NCBI GenBank assembly: GCA_023460855.1
Contig: JAEWOS010000012.1
Span: forward strand, 36,011-100,010
DNA from: Bacteroidota bacterium
Lineage (GTDB): Bacteria > Bacteroidota > Bacteroidia > Flavobacteriales > Weeksellaceae
Direction of reading: 5' to 3'
Length of the DNA: 64,000 nt
Numbering within the stretch: position 1 is the first letter of the stretch; the number at the start of each line of letters is the position of its first letter. The notes below the pieces were generated by a model. The model worked only from the letters and a program-made list of their open reading frames with translations, had not been told where the DNA came from and searched no databases. Positions 1 through 9,219 of the stretch are shown one piece after another. Made by a program: the position numbers and the translations under genes.

Positions 1-164
1 TCCTGTTTTCTGTAGAGCCTGTTAATGAGCTCGTTACCATTATTACAATTATTCACCACCTGATAAAACGGATTTTCCTGCAGCATCTTTATCAGAAACT
101 GTTTGAAGTAGAAATCGCTTTCTGCAATTGAAAACCTGACCGTTTTAGTGGAATTGCTGAACAT
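1..164 (-). CDS. Response regulator receiver domain, N-terminal fragment
   Basis: About 54 residues are visible before the window edge. They begin MFSNSTKTVRFSIAESDFYF and continue with a helix and the segment NPFYQVVNNCNNGNEL, which fits the first two beta-alpha units of a CheY-like receiver (compare the usual 'IADDHPLFRKGL...LL...F.VV....NG.ELL' of NarL/LuxR-type regulators). The ATG at 164 is the only good start. The usual acidic pair is altered: the DD position reads E-S. The phosphoacceptor Asp and output domain lie outside the window. It is co-directional with and just downstream of the type VI block, so it could regulate that block, but this is inference. Confidence 0.55.
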   Translation of the reverse strand, partial: MFSNSTKTVRFSIAESDFYFKQFLIKMLQENPFYQVVNNCNNGNELINRLYRKQ

Positions 165-259
165 GACTGCCTTTTTTATAATTTTCTTTTTACACCGGAA
201 ACCGTTTGAAATTTATAACTGTTTAATGCTGCATCTGTTAATCGTGCATTAATAATTCA

Positions 260-1405
260 TTAATCAATAACGCTCCATCCTTTTTTAGGATCGCTGGTTG
301 CTTTTACCTCCTGCTCATTTACAATAATATTTTCCTTGCGCTGGCCGATGTAATCAAGTTCGCTTAATTTTGCAAGTATCTGCTCCAGACTTCTCAGCAT
401 CAACTGGATATTGAAAAATACATCGCCACTGTCCTGATGATTATAATTAATCTCTGCAGCTGCCGAAAGCTGATTCAGCAAGGTATGTGGTGCCACTTCA
501 CTCCATTCCAGACTGTAATTAAGCATTTCCTCAAGTTCTCCCGGAGGCATCAGCTGCGTATTGTTATACAGCTGAAGCGCAAGTTTCGAAAAGATATTCA
601 TCATAAAAACCGGTGGCTGATGAAGTACCATATTTTTAAAACTGAAATAATTTTCACCCAGATGCTGAACAATGGTGTTACAGAATGCCTTCACATTTTT
701 TGCGAGTTCATTGTTCTGGTTTTTATGTGCGGTCTTCTGAATAATTTTAAAGGAATACTGCCTCAGATTACTCAGCGACTGGGAATACGCGTTATGATAA
801 TCCACCAGTTTTGGATGACTGAGAACCGAAGTGCAGGGCGGAATAAAATTATTGTCGATCTGGGCAATTCCGGATGAAATACCTACCTTTCCGAGAACCA
901 GGTAATTTCCGCCGGAATAACTGCTGTTCAGGATCGAAGTTTCTACCAGTTCAATTCGGTAATTCGCTTTGGTAAACGGATGCCGCGGCGGAATTTCTTC
1001 CGAATTAATCTCACCGAAAGGCACTTTATCAAACGGATTTACAGAAGCCAGAATATAAAACTGTCCGTCTGCACCTTCCTGTTCCAGCGCTGTATTTTTT
1101 TCAAGATTCCTAATGTTTACTTTGTGATCCGAAATTTCAATTCTGTGGCCGGCCATGGTTACAGCAGTAAGTTTTCTGATTACCAGCTGCGCATCATTGG
1201 TAGCCGTATTGTGTATTTCGTAAATACTTTTATCAGAAAACTGTTCAGCAACCTGAAGCAGACCGTAATTAAATGCGGTAACCGGCAGTGAAATGGCATC
1301 ACGGATGGCATCGATAAAATAATTTTCCTGCTGAATGAAATGTTCCCTGGATATTTTCATACCATCCACCCAGTTTACCGCATAATGTTTAATAGGCTCT
1401 ATCAT
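260..1405 (-). CDS. tssK: Type VI secretion baseplate subunit TssK
   Basis: TssK links the baseplate wedges to the membrane complex in type VI secretion. The protein (381 aa) opens with VNWVDGMKISREHFIQQENY, matching the family's typical opening 'V.W.EGM.L.PQHFQQQ', and has the expected beta-rich N-terminal half followed by a helical C-terminal half. It is the last secretion gene of the minus-strand block, with 5 bp separating it from tssN. It is somewhat shorter than proteobacterial TssK (about 440 aa), as expected for the Bacteroidota T6SSiii form. The family assignment is firm from the N-terminal motif and operon position. Confidence 0.85.
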   Translation of the reverse strand: MIEPIKHYAVNWVDGMKISREHFIQQENYFIDAIRDAISLPVTAFNYGLLQVAEQFSDKSIYEIHNTATNDAQLVIRKLTAVTMAGHRIEISDHKVNIRNLEKNTALEQEGADGQFYILASVNPFDKVPFGEINSEEIPPRHPFTKANYRIELVETSILNSSYSGGNYLVLGKVGISSGIAQIDNNFIPPCTSVLSHPKLVDYHNAYSQSLSNLRQYSFKIIQKTAHKNQNNELAKNVKAFCNTIVQHLGENYFSFKNMVLHQPPVFMMNIFSKLALQLYNNTQLMPPGELEEMLNYSLEWSEVAPHTLLNQLSAAAEINYNHQDSGDVFFNIQLMLRSLEQILAKLSELDYIGQRKENIIVNEQEVKATSDPKKGWSVID

Positions 1406-1410
1406 AGTGT

Positions 1411-2313
1411 CTAATTTTTAAATTGCCTGCCTTCTTCCTGATGCAGCAAAACCCGTTTGCAGATCACCGTTTCGTTTTCATTCAGGCTGTTATCGGCAAT
1501 TTCCTTTTCGAAATCAATGTATTTTCTTACGCTGAAGAACGATTTCTTCACGTAGAAAATCCAGTAATACGGATTTCCGGTTTCATCCAAAAGGGTAATC
1601 GGCGAATTCAAATTTTTGAAGTTATAATCATCGACCACTCTGTAAAACCAGTCGCCGAAAGTTATACCGGACTGCAGGGTCTTTGCTTTAATATTAAACC
1701 GCTGCGGATCTTCTGCGTTTTTGCTCAATTCCACATTCAGAACCATCAGCTTATCGAAGTCAACACCTTTGAAATCGTGTGGTTTCTGATCGGGATCGTA
1801 CTGCCAGGTTTTATAAATATCGTACGGGATACTGATGAACTGCACGTATGTATAATAAAACAGCAATGGAACCAGGAAAATAATTGCACTGGTGGCAGCC
1901 ATATATTCGTTCCCGAGATCTCTGCTGATCCAGCTGAACAGCATCGAAAAAAGATATCCGCCAACAGCCATACACGTAACAGTAAGTGTAACTTCGAACA
2001 GCATGGCTTTCCACATAACATCGAAATGTTTTCTGAAGTAATGATGCAGCAGATTAACGTGCAGAACGCCCATTCCCAGATAAAAAAACATGGCGGCAAG
2101 GTACCAGTACGGATTAAACTGATTGCCTGCAAAGCCTAAAAATCCCGGAAGCGCAATGGTTAGTCCGCACAGCAGCACATAAATGATGATGGTTTTGATT
2201 TTGATCGCAGGCCGCCCCTTCCGGATCGCACTCAGAATGAACACCATGACAGCTGCAAAAAGCGGCATCAGCAAGTATCGCAGAAACAAACCTTTCACTG
2301 AGCTAAATTCCAT
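1411..2313 (-). CDS. tssN: Type VI secretion membrane protein TssN
   Basis: TssN is a membrane protein specific to Bacteroidota T6SSiii, thought to replace part of the TssJLM trans-envelope complex. This 300-aa protein has about five hydrophobic segments in the first 165 residues (LLMPLFAAVMVFILSAI; IIIYVLLCGLTIALPGFLG; WYLAAMFFYLGMGVLHV; TLTVTCMAVGGYLF; SAIIFLVPLLFYYTYV). A soluble domain of about 135 residues follows, with the conserved-looking stretch ITFGDWFYRVVDDYN. The gene lies between tssG and tssK with 5-bp and 33-bp gaps. The assignment rests on topology, length and context. No tssO, tssP, tssQ or tssR gene is in the window, so they would have to lie elsewhere. Confidence 0.8.
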   Translation of the reverse strand: MEFSSVKGLFLRYLLMPLFAAVMVFILSAIRKGRPAIKIKTIIIYVLLCGLTIALPGFLGFAGNQFNPYWYLAAMFFYLGMGVLHVNLLHHYFRKHFDVMWKAMLFEVTLTVTCMAVGGYLFSMLFSWISRDLGNEYMAATSAIIFLVPLLFYYTYVQFISIPYDIYKTWQYDPDQKPHDFKGVDFDKLMVLNVELSKNAEDPQRFNIKAKTLQSGITFGDWFYRVVDDYNFKNLNSPITLLDETGNPYYWIFYVKKSFFSVRKYIDFEKEIADNSLNENETVICKRVLLHQEEGRQFKN

Positions 2314-2346
2314 TCTGTGTGTTTTATGTCATTAAATATAATAAAT

Positions 2347-3291
2347 TCAGATAAAAGTTGTGAACCCCAATCGTGAACTTTGTTCGTTGTTTTTCAGGCT
2401 GAAAGATTCATCATTTTTGCTGGTGATAAACTGTTCATACACCTTCACCGAAACAGGCAGTAAATAGTCGTAAAGCTGTTCCAAAAGTTCGCGGAACGGA
2501 TGTCCCGGAACATAATTTTCAATAACCCCGTACGGAATTGGCCCGATGTTGAGCTGCCAGTTTCTTTCGCCATCAAGATGTCTGTCGTTCGGAATGAAAG
2601 AAATTCCCAGTCTGGTTTTTCCGAGCGTCGTAAATCCTTCCTCATCATCCTGATGATCGATGACATTAGGCACAAATCCGATTTTAACCTGTACTTTCAG
2701 AAAAGCAGTAAGGAAACGCTCAATCCATTGCCGGTCTCCCCGCACTTCATGCAGAAAAGGCAGCACATAAAAAAACGTTTTTGCCGTATTCCGGTCTACT
2801 TTCTGCAGCAAAGGCCATAATTCAGACAGTGTATCAATCAACGTTTCAGAGCGGTCGCTCACATCAAACTCCGATTCTTTCAGGAGCGCAGAAATTTCCG
2901 TCTTGAATATCTCCAGTTCGAAAGGCTGAAAAAAATTCCGTGCGTTTTCTTCCACTTCTTTCTGCCTCCTAATTTCACTGATAACGCCGTCAACATTGTT
3001 GCTGTAATGTCCGAGTGAAGGCGGATGGAAGAGGTTTTCCGGCAGGTAATCATAAATACTTTCACGATACGTTTCCAGCACGATGGTTTCTTCATCCAGA
3101 CCATAACTGCTGGCGTAGATTCTTCTGATATCTTTTAAATATGGCCGGTCATTAATTCCGATTCTTCTTATGAAGAGGTTTGAATGAACATCATAATACT
3201 TCAGCAGATTAGCTGCAACCGCCTCTACCCTGTAATCAGTGCCAAGCGTGTTGTAATTTAATTCTGTAATATTATGAATCCCTGACTGCAT
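2347..3291 (-). CDS. tssG: Type VI secretion baseplate subunit TssG
   Basis: TssG forms the baseplate wedge with TssF and TssE. The 314-aa protein is divergent from proteobacterial TssG, but its C-terminal third keeps the family pattern of a Leu-Gly turn followed by an Asn-Ile-Gly-Pro strand and a VPGHPFRELLEQLYDYLLP segment (TLGKTRLGISF ... QLNIGPIPYGVIENYVPGHP). It lies 13 bp downstream of tssF, the normal wedge-gene order. There is no signal peptide or membrane segment, as expected for a cytoplasmic baseplate protein. The weak overall resemblance is typical for T6SSiii. Confidence 0.75.
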   Translation of the reverse strand: MQSGIHNITELNYNTLGTDYRVEAVAANLLKYYDVHSNLFIRRIGINDRPYLKDIRRIYASSYGLDEETIVLETYRESIYDYLPENLFHPPSLGHYSNNVDGVISEIRRQKEVEENARNFFQPFELEIFKTEISALLKESEFDVSDRSETLIDTLSELWPLLQKVDRNTAKTFFYVLPFLHEVRGDRQWIERFLTAFLKVQVKIGFVPNVIDHQDDEEGFTTLGKTRLGISFIPNDRHLDGERNWQLNIGPIPYGVIENYVPGHPFRELLEQLYDYLLPVSVKVYEQFITSKNDESFSLKNNEQSSRLGFTTFI

Positions 3292-3304
3292 ATTTTATTA
3301 GATT

Positions 3305-5179
3305 TTAGGAAGCCACATTTGCAGCCTCTTCATGAATCTGTACCCTGTACTCCACTCCGTCGATTGCTTTTGAACGGATATTATTTTTTATAACATCAGC
3401 CATATTATTCCAGTATCTGCTGCCGTAGAAAGCATAATCATGCGGTGTAATGTCGATATCCACTGTACGTATGAAACCTTCTTTCGGCTTGTCGCTGATC
3501 ATCGTTCCGCGTTTAACGGTGACGGATTTCAGCTGGCCCTTCAAAACCATGCGGCAATAGTTTTTTACGTCTTCCACGGTAATAATCTTGTCCCTGCTGG
3601 TCAGCGCATATTTGTAGGCGAGTATCGTATCTGACTGCTTCTGTTCTTCAGCACCGCCAGTGGTTTCTGTAAGAAGCGTAAGATGCTGCAGCCGTTTCTG
3701 AGAGTAAAATTCAGTGCCTGGTCTTACATTGTTGGCAAGCGTGCAGTGAGAAACCCAAAAAGTTGCGAATGTGTGCGCTCCGTTGTCCAGCGGTTCAATA
3801 ATCACGTAATTGATGTCTTCCCTAAGTTCCCGGTTTGCAATTTCCACCTTTTTCATCAGGCCTTTCATTTTCTCCGAAATTTCGCCCAGGGTATCTTTCA
3901 CTTTGTCGCGGTTAATCAGCGAAAAAGCAGCGACTTCATCCCGGAGAAGTTCCATAATATGCGCCATCAAATCTGTAGCATTTCTGCTGGTAAACCGCTC
4001 CATTCCTCCTTTCCGGATCGTGTATAATCCACGGTCGATGTTATTGGCCGGCGTAAACGGAATTTCCTGATAGGTTTTTCCCTGTCCGTCCATAACCTCA
4101 TCCACATAAAGAAAAAATTCATCTGCGGTGGTTTCCAGTGGAATATTATTACCCATAATATCCAGGGCATATTCCGTTTTTTTCCAGGCTCGGTTATATA
4201 CCGGAAATGCATTGAGTACAAAAAGAAAATTTTCCAGTATTTCTGCGGTAAACTGTGGAGGAAACTCCATTTCGAGCCAGATGTATTTTCTGTTGCGGTA
4301 AGGTTCCCAAAGACCGGATCCGTCGTCTAGATCAGCAGGAAGGCCGGGCTGGATTCTTTTAAACATGCTCGGATAAAAACCTTCCACTTCTATAAAGCGG
4401 TCATTGTAAATGTTCCGGATATCACTGATGATTTTTTGCCGGATACCCTGCTCTTCAAAAATTGCAGCATATCCATCTTCGTCATCCGTTTGAGGAACGG
4501 AAAAACCGGCATTTACTGTCAGCGGTATTCCGTTGTGCTTAATGTCAATATGAGGCAGAAGCCGGTACACAAATCCGATATTTTGAAATGCGGCATTGGA
4601 ACAGTACAGTGTAAATTTTTCGGGAAATGCTTCGGACTGATAATCCGTTATATCGATACCAATCTGTACCGTTCTGTATTTATCTACATCAGCAGCAACT
4701 CTTTTTACAGGAATTTTATTCATCTGGCTATCCAGCGCGTAAACTGTGTCGGCAACAATCATCAGGCCGGTTTGCGCTTTTATGAGCGGAACATTGTAGA
4801 GCGGTGTCAGCGACAATTCCAGCTGACGGTCGGACTGATCTTTGCGTGCAGAGGTCAGCTGTTTTTTCAGGAAAAATTCGGTGTGCTCGCGCAAGAGTTC
4901 CCGGTCTTCTTCCGGCATACAGAAAGCCACGGCATGCGCCGGAACCGGATGCGAATATCGGGAAGGCGTAAGGAGTTTCGCCAGTTTTTCCATGATGCGT
5001 CCGTTAACGGTCTGAATTTCGTTATTCGCAATAAAAACTTCAGTACTGAAAGCGTCGATCAGTAATTTTACGAACGGATCCAGCGACTGCACATTTTTCA
5101 CTCCCCAAAGTTTGGTAGCATTGTGAAGCATTCTGGATTTTATCGCTTCCTTGGAATAGCTGGAGTTGTTAATATTCAT
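3305..5179 (-). CDS. tssF: Type VI secretion baseplate subunit TssF
   Basis: TssF is the large wedge subunit of the baseplate, comparable to phage gp6. At 624 aa it matches the family length. The N-terminus shows the typical statement of a long helix followed by 'P.aRLLTPSRYSHPVPAHAVA', the equivalent of the family's 'l..l.P.......PS...l'. The C-terminal region contains the usual 'TLLTETTGG...' and 'KYALTSRDKIITVEDVKNYCR' stretch. The start ATG at 5179 is 11 bp after the tssE stop, in line with an operon. No frameshift or internal stop was seen. Confidence 0.85.
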   Translation of the reverse strand: MNINNSSYSKEAIKSRMLHNATKLWGVKNVQSLDPFVKLLIDAFSTEVFIANNEIQTVNGRIMEKLAKLLTPSRYSHPVPAHAVAFCMPEEDRELLREHTEFFLKKQLTSARKDQSDRQLELSLTPLYNVPLIKAQTGLMIVADTVYALDSQMNKIPVKRVAADVDKYRTVQIGIDITDYQSEAFPEKFTLYCSNAAFQNIGFVYRLLPHIDIKHNGIPLTVNAGFSVPQTDDEDGYAAIFEEQGIRQKIISDIRNIYNDRFIEVEGFYPSMFKRIQPGLPADLDDGSGLWEPYRNRKYIWLEMEFPPQFTAEILENFLFVLNAFPVYNRAWKKTEYALDIMGNNIPLETTADEFFLYVDEVMDGQGKTYQEIPFTPANNIDRGLYTIRKGGMERFTSRNATDLMAHIMELLRDEVAAFSLINRDKVKDTLGEISEKMKGLMKKVEIANRELREDINYVIIEPLDNGAHTFATFWVSHCTLANNVRPGTEFYSQKRLQHLTLLTETTGGAEEQKQSDTILAYKYALTSRDKIITVEDVKNYCRMVLKGQLKSVTVKRGTMISDKPKEGFIRTVDIDITPHDYAFYGSRYWNNMADVIKNNIRSKAIDGVEYRVQIHEEAANVAS

Positions 5180-5190
5180 CGAATGTATTA

Positions 5191-5631
5191 CTAATCAATT
5201 GACATTGGGCTCAGGAAAAGCTCGGTAGCGAAACTGAAATTTTCTCCGGTGGATTCTAACTTCGCACTGATTACAACACGAACTTTCTTCTTAACTTCTG
5301 TGAAATTACGTGTTTCATAGGTATGCTCCACAAAACTGATAAAGGCCTGAACAACGGGATTTACAAGCCGTGGCTCGTAGTTCTGAATCTGGCGCTGCAG
5401 GCTGCTGATGAAAATATTTTCCCAGCGTGCAGGAGATATTCCGTTATCGAATTCCGTACTCCACACATCATTGCCATAATGTTCATCGTAACGGTTTTCC
5501 CCTTTTTTCGTCGTGATCAGCAGCATGATATTCTGCGCAATACTTTCGCCTACATCACACGTTTTCATACTACCGTTACTGGCCATGACGGACATTGGGT
5601 TGAAAGGCATTTTATAATTCGGCTGTTCCAT
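5191..5631 (-). CDS. tssE: Type VI secretion baseplate subunit TssE (gp25-like)
   Basis: TssE is the gp25-like wedge protein that initiates sheath assembly. This 146-aa protein contains the core gp25 pattern: SIAQNIMLLITTKKGENRYD followed by YGNDVWSTEFDNGI, then a helix and an RLVNPVVQAF strand, as in 'i...l..iL.T..GeR.m.P.fGs'. The start codon overlaps the stop of the upstream transglycosylase gene (TGATG), which implies translational coupling. It is cytoplasmic with no signal peptide. Assignment is by motif and by position between the transglycosylase and tssF. Confidence 0.85.
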   Translation of the reverse strand: MEQPNYKMPFNPMSVMASNGSMKTCDVGESIAQNIMLLITTKKGENRYDEHYGNDVWSTEFDNGISPARWENIFISSLQRQIQNYEPRLVNPVVQAFISFVEHTYETRNFTEVKKKVRVVISAKLESTGENFSFATELFLSPMSID

Positions 5632-6542
5632 CAGTTGGTATTTTGCAAAGAATTTGAGAGAATCCTGTTCCGGTTCATTTCAAACTCCATCATTTTATGA
5701 TCAGGCAGATAAAACGGGCTGATTCCCTTTTCTGCAAGTGTCGATTCAATTTTAGGATTCCATTTAAGCACATCGGATTTCGCAATCTTCAGCACTTCCG
5801 CGATTACATCCAGATCATATGCACCATTAAGCACTGTTTCGGACATTCCTTTTTTCAGTTCCGTGGCGCCGTTCTTTGGTGCGAGCGTCTGCAGTTTTTT
5901 TGACGCCGGTTTTGAAATCGGTTTTGCAGCCTGCGCTACCGCATTTGACGGAGTGCCGGTTTTATAATAGTCGCTTAAAACCTGGCTCAGTTCACCGGTT
6001 GCATAACTCGCATTCAGAAATTTGCGTACGTGTCCCTGCGTTTCTGCAGGCAGATATGGTGCAAAATCCGTATATCGTCTGGATCCTGCCCTGTTCATCG
6101 CTTTCTGAATATTTCCTTCTCCGCAGTTAAATGCTGCAACTACGGTAACCCAGTTTCCGTAAAGTTTGTACAGATTAATAAGCGAGCTCACCACGGTTTT
6201 GGTGCTTTTATAAATATCGGTACGGTCTGCATCTGTAAGTCCGTACTGATTTGCATGCGGAATCATAAACTGCCAGAGACCTATAGCTCCTGCATGAGAC
6301 ACAATCCTGTGATCCAGCCCGGATTCTATGATTGCCAGATTGCGCAGGTGTTTCGGCACACCTCGGCTGGAAAGGGAATATTCAATAAAATTGACGAGTT
6401 CCCTGTTATTCCGTATCAGATCCCTGTACCTTTTTACACTTCTTTCGGACGTATCGGTTGCTGTAAGCCGCTGTGCAAATGCGTCCGTTGAAATAAGAAG
6501 GCAGAAAATAAGGAATGCGTATTTTATACTTCTTGCTTTCAT
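5631..6542 (-). CDS. Lytic murein transglycosylase (MltD-like) in the T6SS operon
   Basis: The enzyme is predicted to cut the glycan strand of peptidoglycan non-hydrolytically. From the ATG at 6542 the protein is 303 aa and starts with a signal peptide (KYAFLIFCLLISTDAFAQ). An upstream in-frame ATG at 6593 would bury that signal and overlap tssH, so 6542 is preferred. The SLT core is clear: the catalytic Glu in AIIESGLDHRIVS, then GAIGLWQFM, YGLTDADRTDIYKST and AAFNCGEGNIQKAM. The C-terminal region resembles a degenerate LysM-like segment (LDVIAEVLKIAKSDVLKWNP). Its place between tssH and tssE suggests local wall opening for assembly of the envelope-spanning apparatus. Confidence 0.85.
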   Translation of the reverse strand: MKARSIKYAFLIFCLLISTDAFAQRLTATDTSERSVKRYRDLIRNNRELVNFIEYSLSSRGVPKHLRNLAIIESGLDHRIVSHAGAIGLWQFMIPHANQYGLTDADRTDIYKSTKTVVSSLINLYKLYGNWVTVVAAFNCGEGNIQKAMNRAGSRRYTDFAPYLPAETQGHVRKFLNASYATGELSQVLSDYYKTGTPSNAVAQAAKPISKPASKKLQTLAPKNGATELKKGMSETVLNGAYDLDVIAEVLKIAKSDVLKWNPKIESTLAEKGISPFYLPDHKMMEFEMNRNRILSNSLQNTN

Positions 6543-6555
6543 CGTTTGATATATT

Positions 6556-9039
6556 TTATTCACTGGACCATTGCAGTACTTTCTCATCTTCATTCCAGTC
6601 TACAGAAATGGTCTGCCCGTTTTTCACTTCTTCTTTTACAATTCTTTTGGAAATAGGACGCGCAAGCTGAGATCTGATCACTCCGGAAATCTGCCTCGCA
6701 CCGTATTTACTGCTGAATCCATTCAAAGCCAAATTCTTGACTGCATTATCGCTGATTTCAAGGCCAATGCCCAATCTTGTAAGCGAATTTCGCAACGCTT
6801 TAAGCTGAATTCTGAAAATGTTTTCGGCCATCTCCTCCGTAATCGGTGAGAATGGGATTATTTCCGTAATTCTGGCAAGAAACTCCGGGCGAAAACGACC
6901 GCTTTCGTTCATTATCCGCATCAAATCTTTAGATCCCGGAATCTCACCCCGTTCAAAATACTGCACGATTTCCTCGCTCCCGATATTAGATGTAAAAAGA
7001 ACAAGCGAGTTGCTGAAATCACCTTCTTTTCCCAGTTTATCGTGAATTTTACCTTCATCCATGATCTGCAGGAATACATCAAACACCGAAGAGTGCGCTT
7101 TCTCAATCTCATCAAAAAGTACAACTGCATAAGGCTGCTGTCTGATTTTATTGACAAGCATTCCACCTTCTTCGTATCCAACATATCCCGGAGGTGCGCC
7201 GTAAAGCAGTGCAGCGGAATGTTCTTCTTTAAATTCTGACATATCGAAACGAATCATCGACTTTTCATCATTAAAAAGTAGTTCTGCCATCGATTTCGCC
7301 AGCTCCGTCTTTCCGGTTCCTGTCGGCCCCAAAAGAAAGAATGACCCGATTGGTTGTCCGGGTTTTGCCAGTCCGCTCCTGTTTTCCACGATGGCATCCG
7401 CCAGAATTTTCAGCGCATGATTCTGTCCTACCACTCTTTTCTGAAGCAGATCCTCCATATTCAGCAGTTTTTCCTTTTCGCCCGCCTGAATTTTGCCAAT
7501 CGGAATTCCGGTCTTTGACGCCATAACTGCCGCAAGTTCCAGTTTGCCGACTTTTTCCCGCTTAACAGCTGCATTCTTAATCAGTTCCTCAAACGTTTCA
7601 CCGATAATTTCTTTAATCTGCGTAATCCCCATCGAAGAATCGAGTTCGCGCTGTTCAGAAAGCGATCCCCACAATATCGGACTGAGTTTGTTGCGCAACA
7701 GATTGTAATTCCAGATCAGTTCATCAATAAGAATCGGATCTTCCTCATCTGCTTCTGCAATTGTTTTCTCATAATTTTCCTTCCACGCCTTCAGATCGTT
7801 TTCAGACATTTCATCCAGCATGCGAATTGAAGCCATAGTCCGGTCAAGCAAATCGATCGCGGAATCCGGCAATTTCTTTCCTTTGGAATAGCGTTTTGCC
7901 AGTTTCACACAATCAGGCAACGCTGCATTATCCACTTCAACCTTATGATGTTCCTTATAACCCGGCAACACTTTTTCGATCATTTTCACGCACGCAGTTT
8001 CATCCGGTTCTTCTACCAAAAGCACTTCGAACCTGCGGTCAAATGCACGCTCCGGTTCGATAATTTTGCGGTATTCTTCCTGAGTTGTAGCTCCGATCAC
8101 AGTAATTTCACCGCGCGCGAGTTCAGGTTTCAGCATATTGGCCACATTTCCTGCGCTTCCTTTACTATCCAGCAACGAATGTATTTCATCGATAAACAGA
8201 ATGGCTTTGTTTATTTTTTTGCACTCCGTAATTACCTTTTTTAAGCGGTCCTCAATTTCGCCTTTGTAAGAAGTTCCGGCAAGAAGTGAACCGGTATCCA
8301 GTTCAAGAAGTGTCGCGTCTTTCAGCATCTCCGGAACATTACCTTTTATGATTTCATTCGCAAAACCTTCGAGTAAAGCGGTTTTTCCGACACCTGGCTC
8401 ACCAACTATAATCACATTAGGTTTGGTTCTGCGGCAAAGAATTTCTATAAGCATTCTCAGTTCACGGTCCCTGCCGACGATTTCATCCAGTTTTCCGTTT
8501 TTCGCTTCGGCGGTTTTGTCGGTACAATAGCTGGAAATGGCAGGAAAATTTCCTTTACTGTCGCTGAATTCCGGCAGAAGATAATTCTCCTGGTTTTCAA
8601 TTTTTTTACTTTCACCCGAAAAAAAGTTCAGAATTTCATGTTCGCGAACAGGCAGAGATTTCAGTTCCTGCGTGCTGAAAGCGACATTTGCTTTTGTAAC
8701 TGCAGCGAGAATACAAAGCGGCGCAATTTCGTCCATACCAAGTTTCACCCGAATATCATCGGCTTCTTCCAGAATTTTTGAAACTACAGGATCCTGGGAA
8801 GGCTCGTCGGGCAAAACGGACGTTTTAGGGTACTCTTCAATACGAACTTCAGCCCATTCATAAAAATACCCGGGATCTTTATCCATGGAGGCAAGCAGTT
8901 CCCGTAAACCGATATCTTTATGTACTAGTGCCTGCAAAATATGCGGTGCGCCGTACGTGGCATTATAATTTTCTCTAGCGACAGACTGCGCTATATGAAA
9001 GAGGTCTTTTACACTTTCATTGGTTATCAGGATACTCAT
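6556..9039 (-). CDS. tssH: Type VI secretion AAA+ ATPase TssH (ClpV)
   Basis: ClpV disassembles contracted TssBC sheaths so they can be reused. The 827-aa protein has a ClpN domain (residues about 1-145) and two AAA+ modules. The first has Walker A GEPGVGKT at about 213-220 and Walker B ILFIDE at about 281-286. The second has Walker A GPTGTGKT at about 571-578, Walker B VVLFDEIEKAH and sensor TSNIGSEEIV. A C-terminal D2-small domain is complete. The tssC terminator lies upstream, so transcription of tssH onwards may start from its own promoter. The gene is intact and full length. Confidence 0.93.
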   Translation of the reverse strand: MSILITNESVKDLFHIAQSVARENYNATYGAPHILQALVHKDIGLRELLASMDKDPGYFYEWAEVRIEEYPKTSVLPDEPSQDPVVSKILEEADDIRVKLGMDEIAPLCILAAVTKANVAFSTQELKSLPVREHEILNFFSGESKKIENQENYLLPEFSDSKGNFPAISSYCTDKTAEAKNGKLDEIVGRDRELRMLIEILCRRTKPNVIIVGEPGVGKTALLEGFANEIIKGNVPEMLKDATLLELDTGSLLAGTSYKGEIEDRLKKVITECKKINKAILFIDEIHSLLDSKGSAGNVANMLKPELARGEITVIGATTQEEYRKIIEPERAFDRRFEVLLVEEPDETACVKMIEKVLPGYKEHHKVEVDNAALPDCVKLAKRYSKGKKLPDSAIDLLDRTMASIRMLDEMSENDLKAWKENYEKTIAEADEEDPILIDELIWNYNLLRNKLSPILWGSLSEQRELDSSMGITQIKEIIGETFEELIKNAAVKREKVGKLELAAVMASKTGIPIGKIQAGEKEKLLNMEDLLQKRVVGQNHALKILADAIVENRSGLAKPGQPIGSFFLLGPTGTGKTELAKSMAELLFNDEKSMIRFDMSEFKEEHSAALLYGAPPGYVGYEEGGMLVNKIRQQPYAVVLFDEIEKAHSSVFDVFLQIMDEGKIHDKLGKEGDFSNSLVLFTSNIGSEEIVQYFERGEIPGSKDLMRIMNESGRFRPEFLARITEIIPFSPITEEMAENIFRIQLKALRNSLTRLGIGLEISDNAVKNLALNGFSSKYGARQISGVIRSQLARPISKRIVKEEVKNGQTISVDWNEDEKVLQWSSE

Positions 9040-9086
9040 GGGCGAAAACGTAAAAAATTAGTATTTTTTTATCTAAACTTCTGTGT

Positions 9087-9094
9087 CAAATATA
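9087..9094 (-). promoter_or_regulatory. Candidate -7 box for tssH operon
   Basis: On the minus strand this reads TATATTTG, a perfect TAnnTTTG Bacteroidota -7 element, 47 bp before the tssH start. No convincing TTTG -33 box is seen at 19-20 bp spacing, so the promoter may be weak or activator dependent. It lies between the tssC terminator and tssH. Confidence 0.4.
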
Positions 9095-9167
9095 AAGATA
9101 ATACAACTATGCGAGCCATTGCATACAGTTTTTCGCATTAATTTTACATCAAATAAATAAACAGAAT

Positions 9168-9198
9168 CAAAAAAGGCCCGAAAACGATTCCGAACCTT
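9168..9198 (-). terminator. Rho-independent terminator after tssC
   Basis: On the minus strand AAGGTTCG pairs with CGGGCCTT (two G-U wobbles, 10-nt loop) and is followed by a run of six T. It lies about 20 bp after the tssC stop and separates tssBC from the tssH operon. Confidence 0.65.
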
Positions 9199-9219
9199 CT
9201 GCATATTGATGAATATTTT

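Noticed and set aside
4436..5065. A 209-codon plus-strand open frame inside tssF
   Set aside because: It is antisense to a well-supported 624-aa gene, has no recognisable protein features and no ribosome-binding context.
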